6,961 bases of DNA, from the NCBI GenBank assembly GCA_023133185.1, contig JAGLWX010000159.1, forward strand, positions 1 through 6,961, in the 5' to 3' direction. The notes below the pieces were generated by a model. The model saw only the letters and a list, made by a program, of their open reading frames with translations. It searched no databases and had not been told where the DNA came from. Within the stretch, counting starts at the first letter, position 1; every line of letters starts with the position of its first letter. This stretch comes from Fidelibacterota bacterium (lineage in GTDB: Bacteria > Fidelibacterota > UBA2242). The translations under genes and the position numbers were made by a program. Positions 6,678-6,961 of the stretch are shown here, piece after piece.

Positions 6678-6961
6678 TTGGTCTCGCCCGACCAGTTGCA
6701 AAATTACACTCAGGCAGAAATGAAATTTTCCCGTAACATCTATTTTTTTCTATATCGCAACAGGCGGTTCATTACAACCTGGACAATTATTATTCTGGCG
6801 GTTGTGCTGGGATTATACCTAAAAATCGACAAGGAAATAATTGCTGTTTCTGTTGTTATTTTTGGTATTATTGCCAACGCTTTTGCCGGTCTCGCCGGAT
6901 TTATTGCATTGATACCGTTTATCGGTCCGCTGATCGTTAAGGTTTTATCCCTGCCAATATT
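6678..6961 (+). CDS. Unrecognised membrane protein, N-terminal part (3' end outside window)
   Basis: The frame is open to the right edge (94 codons from the proposed start). TTG 6678 is preferred because GGGAGAG (6664-6670) lies 7 nt upstream. ATG 6720 (Met15) is the alternative but has only a weak AGGCAG before it. From the TTG, residues 1-30 are polar and then basic (NYTQAEMKFSRNIY, YRNRR). Two hydrophobic segments follow: ~31-48 (FITTWTIIILAVVLGLYL) and ~54-78, the second running into a Gly/Ala-rich stretch (ANAFAGLAGFIALIPFIG). The basic residues just before the first segment suggest a cytoplasmic N terminus by the positive-inside rule. No family was recognised. The gene is separated from coaX by a 161-nt spacer with its own promoter candidate, so it probably is not a strict member of the upstream operon. 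The frame is open back to 6525, but that upstream part has no good start codon. Confidence 0.65.
   Translation, partial: MVSPDQLQNYTQAEMKFSRNIYFFLYRNRRFITTWTIIILAVVLGLYLKIDKEIIAVSVVIFGIIANAFAGLAGFIALIPFIGPLIVKVLSLPI

Noticed and set aside
6513..6701. 62-residue minus-strand frame over the coaX-membrane gene spacer
   Set aside because: Low-complexity, Phe- and Asn-rich translation with no recognisable motif; it is antisense to the start of a better-supported plus-strand gene.

Overview
The window reads as a stretch of chromosome from a Gram-negative (diderm) bacterium. The likely placement is the wider FCB group or a related candidate phylum such as Calditrichota, KSB1 or Marinimicrobia. This rests on gene content only: a lamin-tail-domain surface protein with an SPNGDG-type C-terminal sorting or FlgD-like domain, an outer-membrane beta-barrel ending in Phe, and an S46 dipeptidyl peptidase. 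All confident genes are on the plus strand, and there is no sign of a mobile element, CRISPR array, tRNA or rRNA.

Region by region: (1) 1-951 is the 3' end of a large exported protein with lamin-tail and C-terminal Ig-like domains. (2) 1041-1760 is an AT-rich gene for a small exported beta-barrel protein. (3) 1761-1968 is an AT-rich spacer with two promoter-like signals, an 11-bp direct repeat, and a long minus-strand open frame that has no start codon. (4) 1969-2718 encodes a DjlA-like co-chaperone (glycine-rich membrane segment, TerB domain, J domain). (5) 2800-4956 encodes an S46 serine peptidase with altered key positions. (6) 4958-5749 and 5749-6516 encode a biotin-protein ligase (BirA without a DNA-binding domain) and type III pantothenate kinase (CoaX). 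(7) 6517-6677 is a spacer with a good sigma70-type promoter and a hairpin that would cover a Shine-Dalgarno sequence. (8) 6678 to the right edge is the start of an unrecognised membrane protein.

The peptidase, birA and coaX genes are packed end to end (a 1-nt gap, then a 1-nt overlap), so they are probably one translationally coupled unit, perhaps including the djlA-like gene 81 nt upstream. BirA and CoaX make metabolic sense together: one charges biotin carboxylases and the other starts CoA synthesis, and both feed acetyl-CoA carboxylase. The peptidase could supply dipeptides from exported protein digestion. The co-chaperone's link to the unit is positional only.

I did not find a convincing new multi-gene system. 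The points most worth checking are the divergent S46 active site (Ser at the S1-specificity position and joint loss of a conserved cysteine pair), the promoter and hairpin layout at 6604-6678, and the unexplained minus-strand open frame at 1669-1926.
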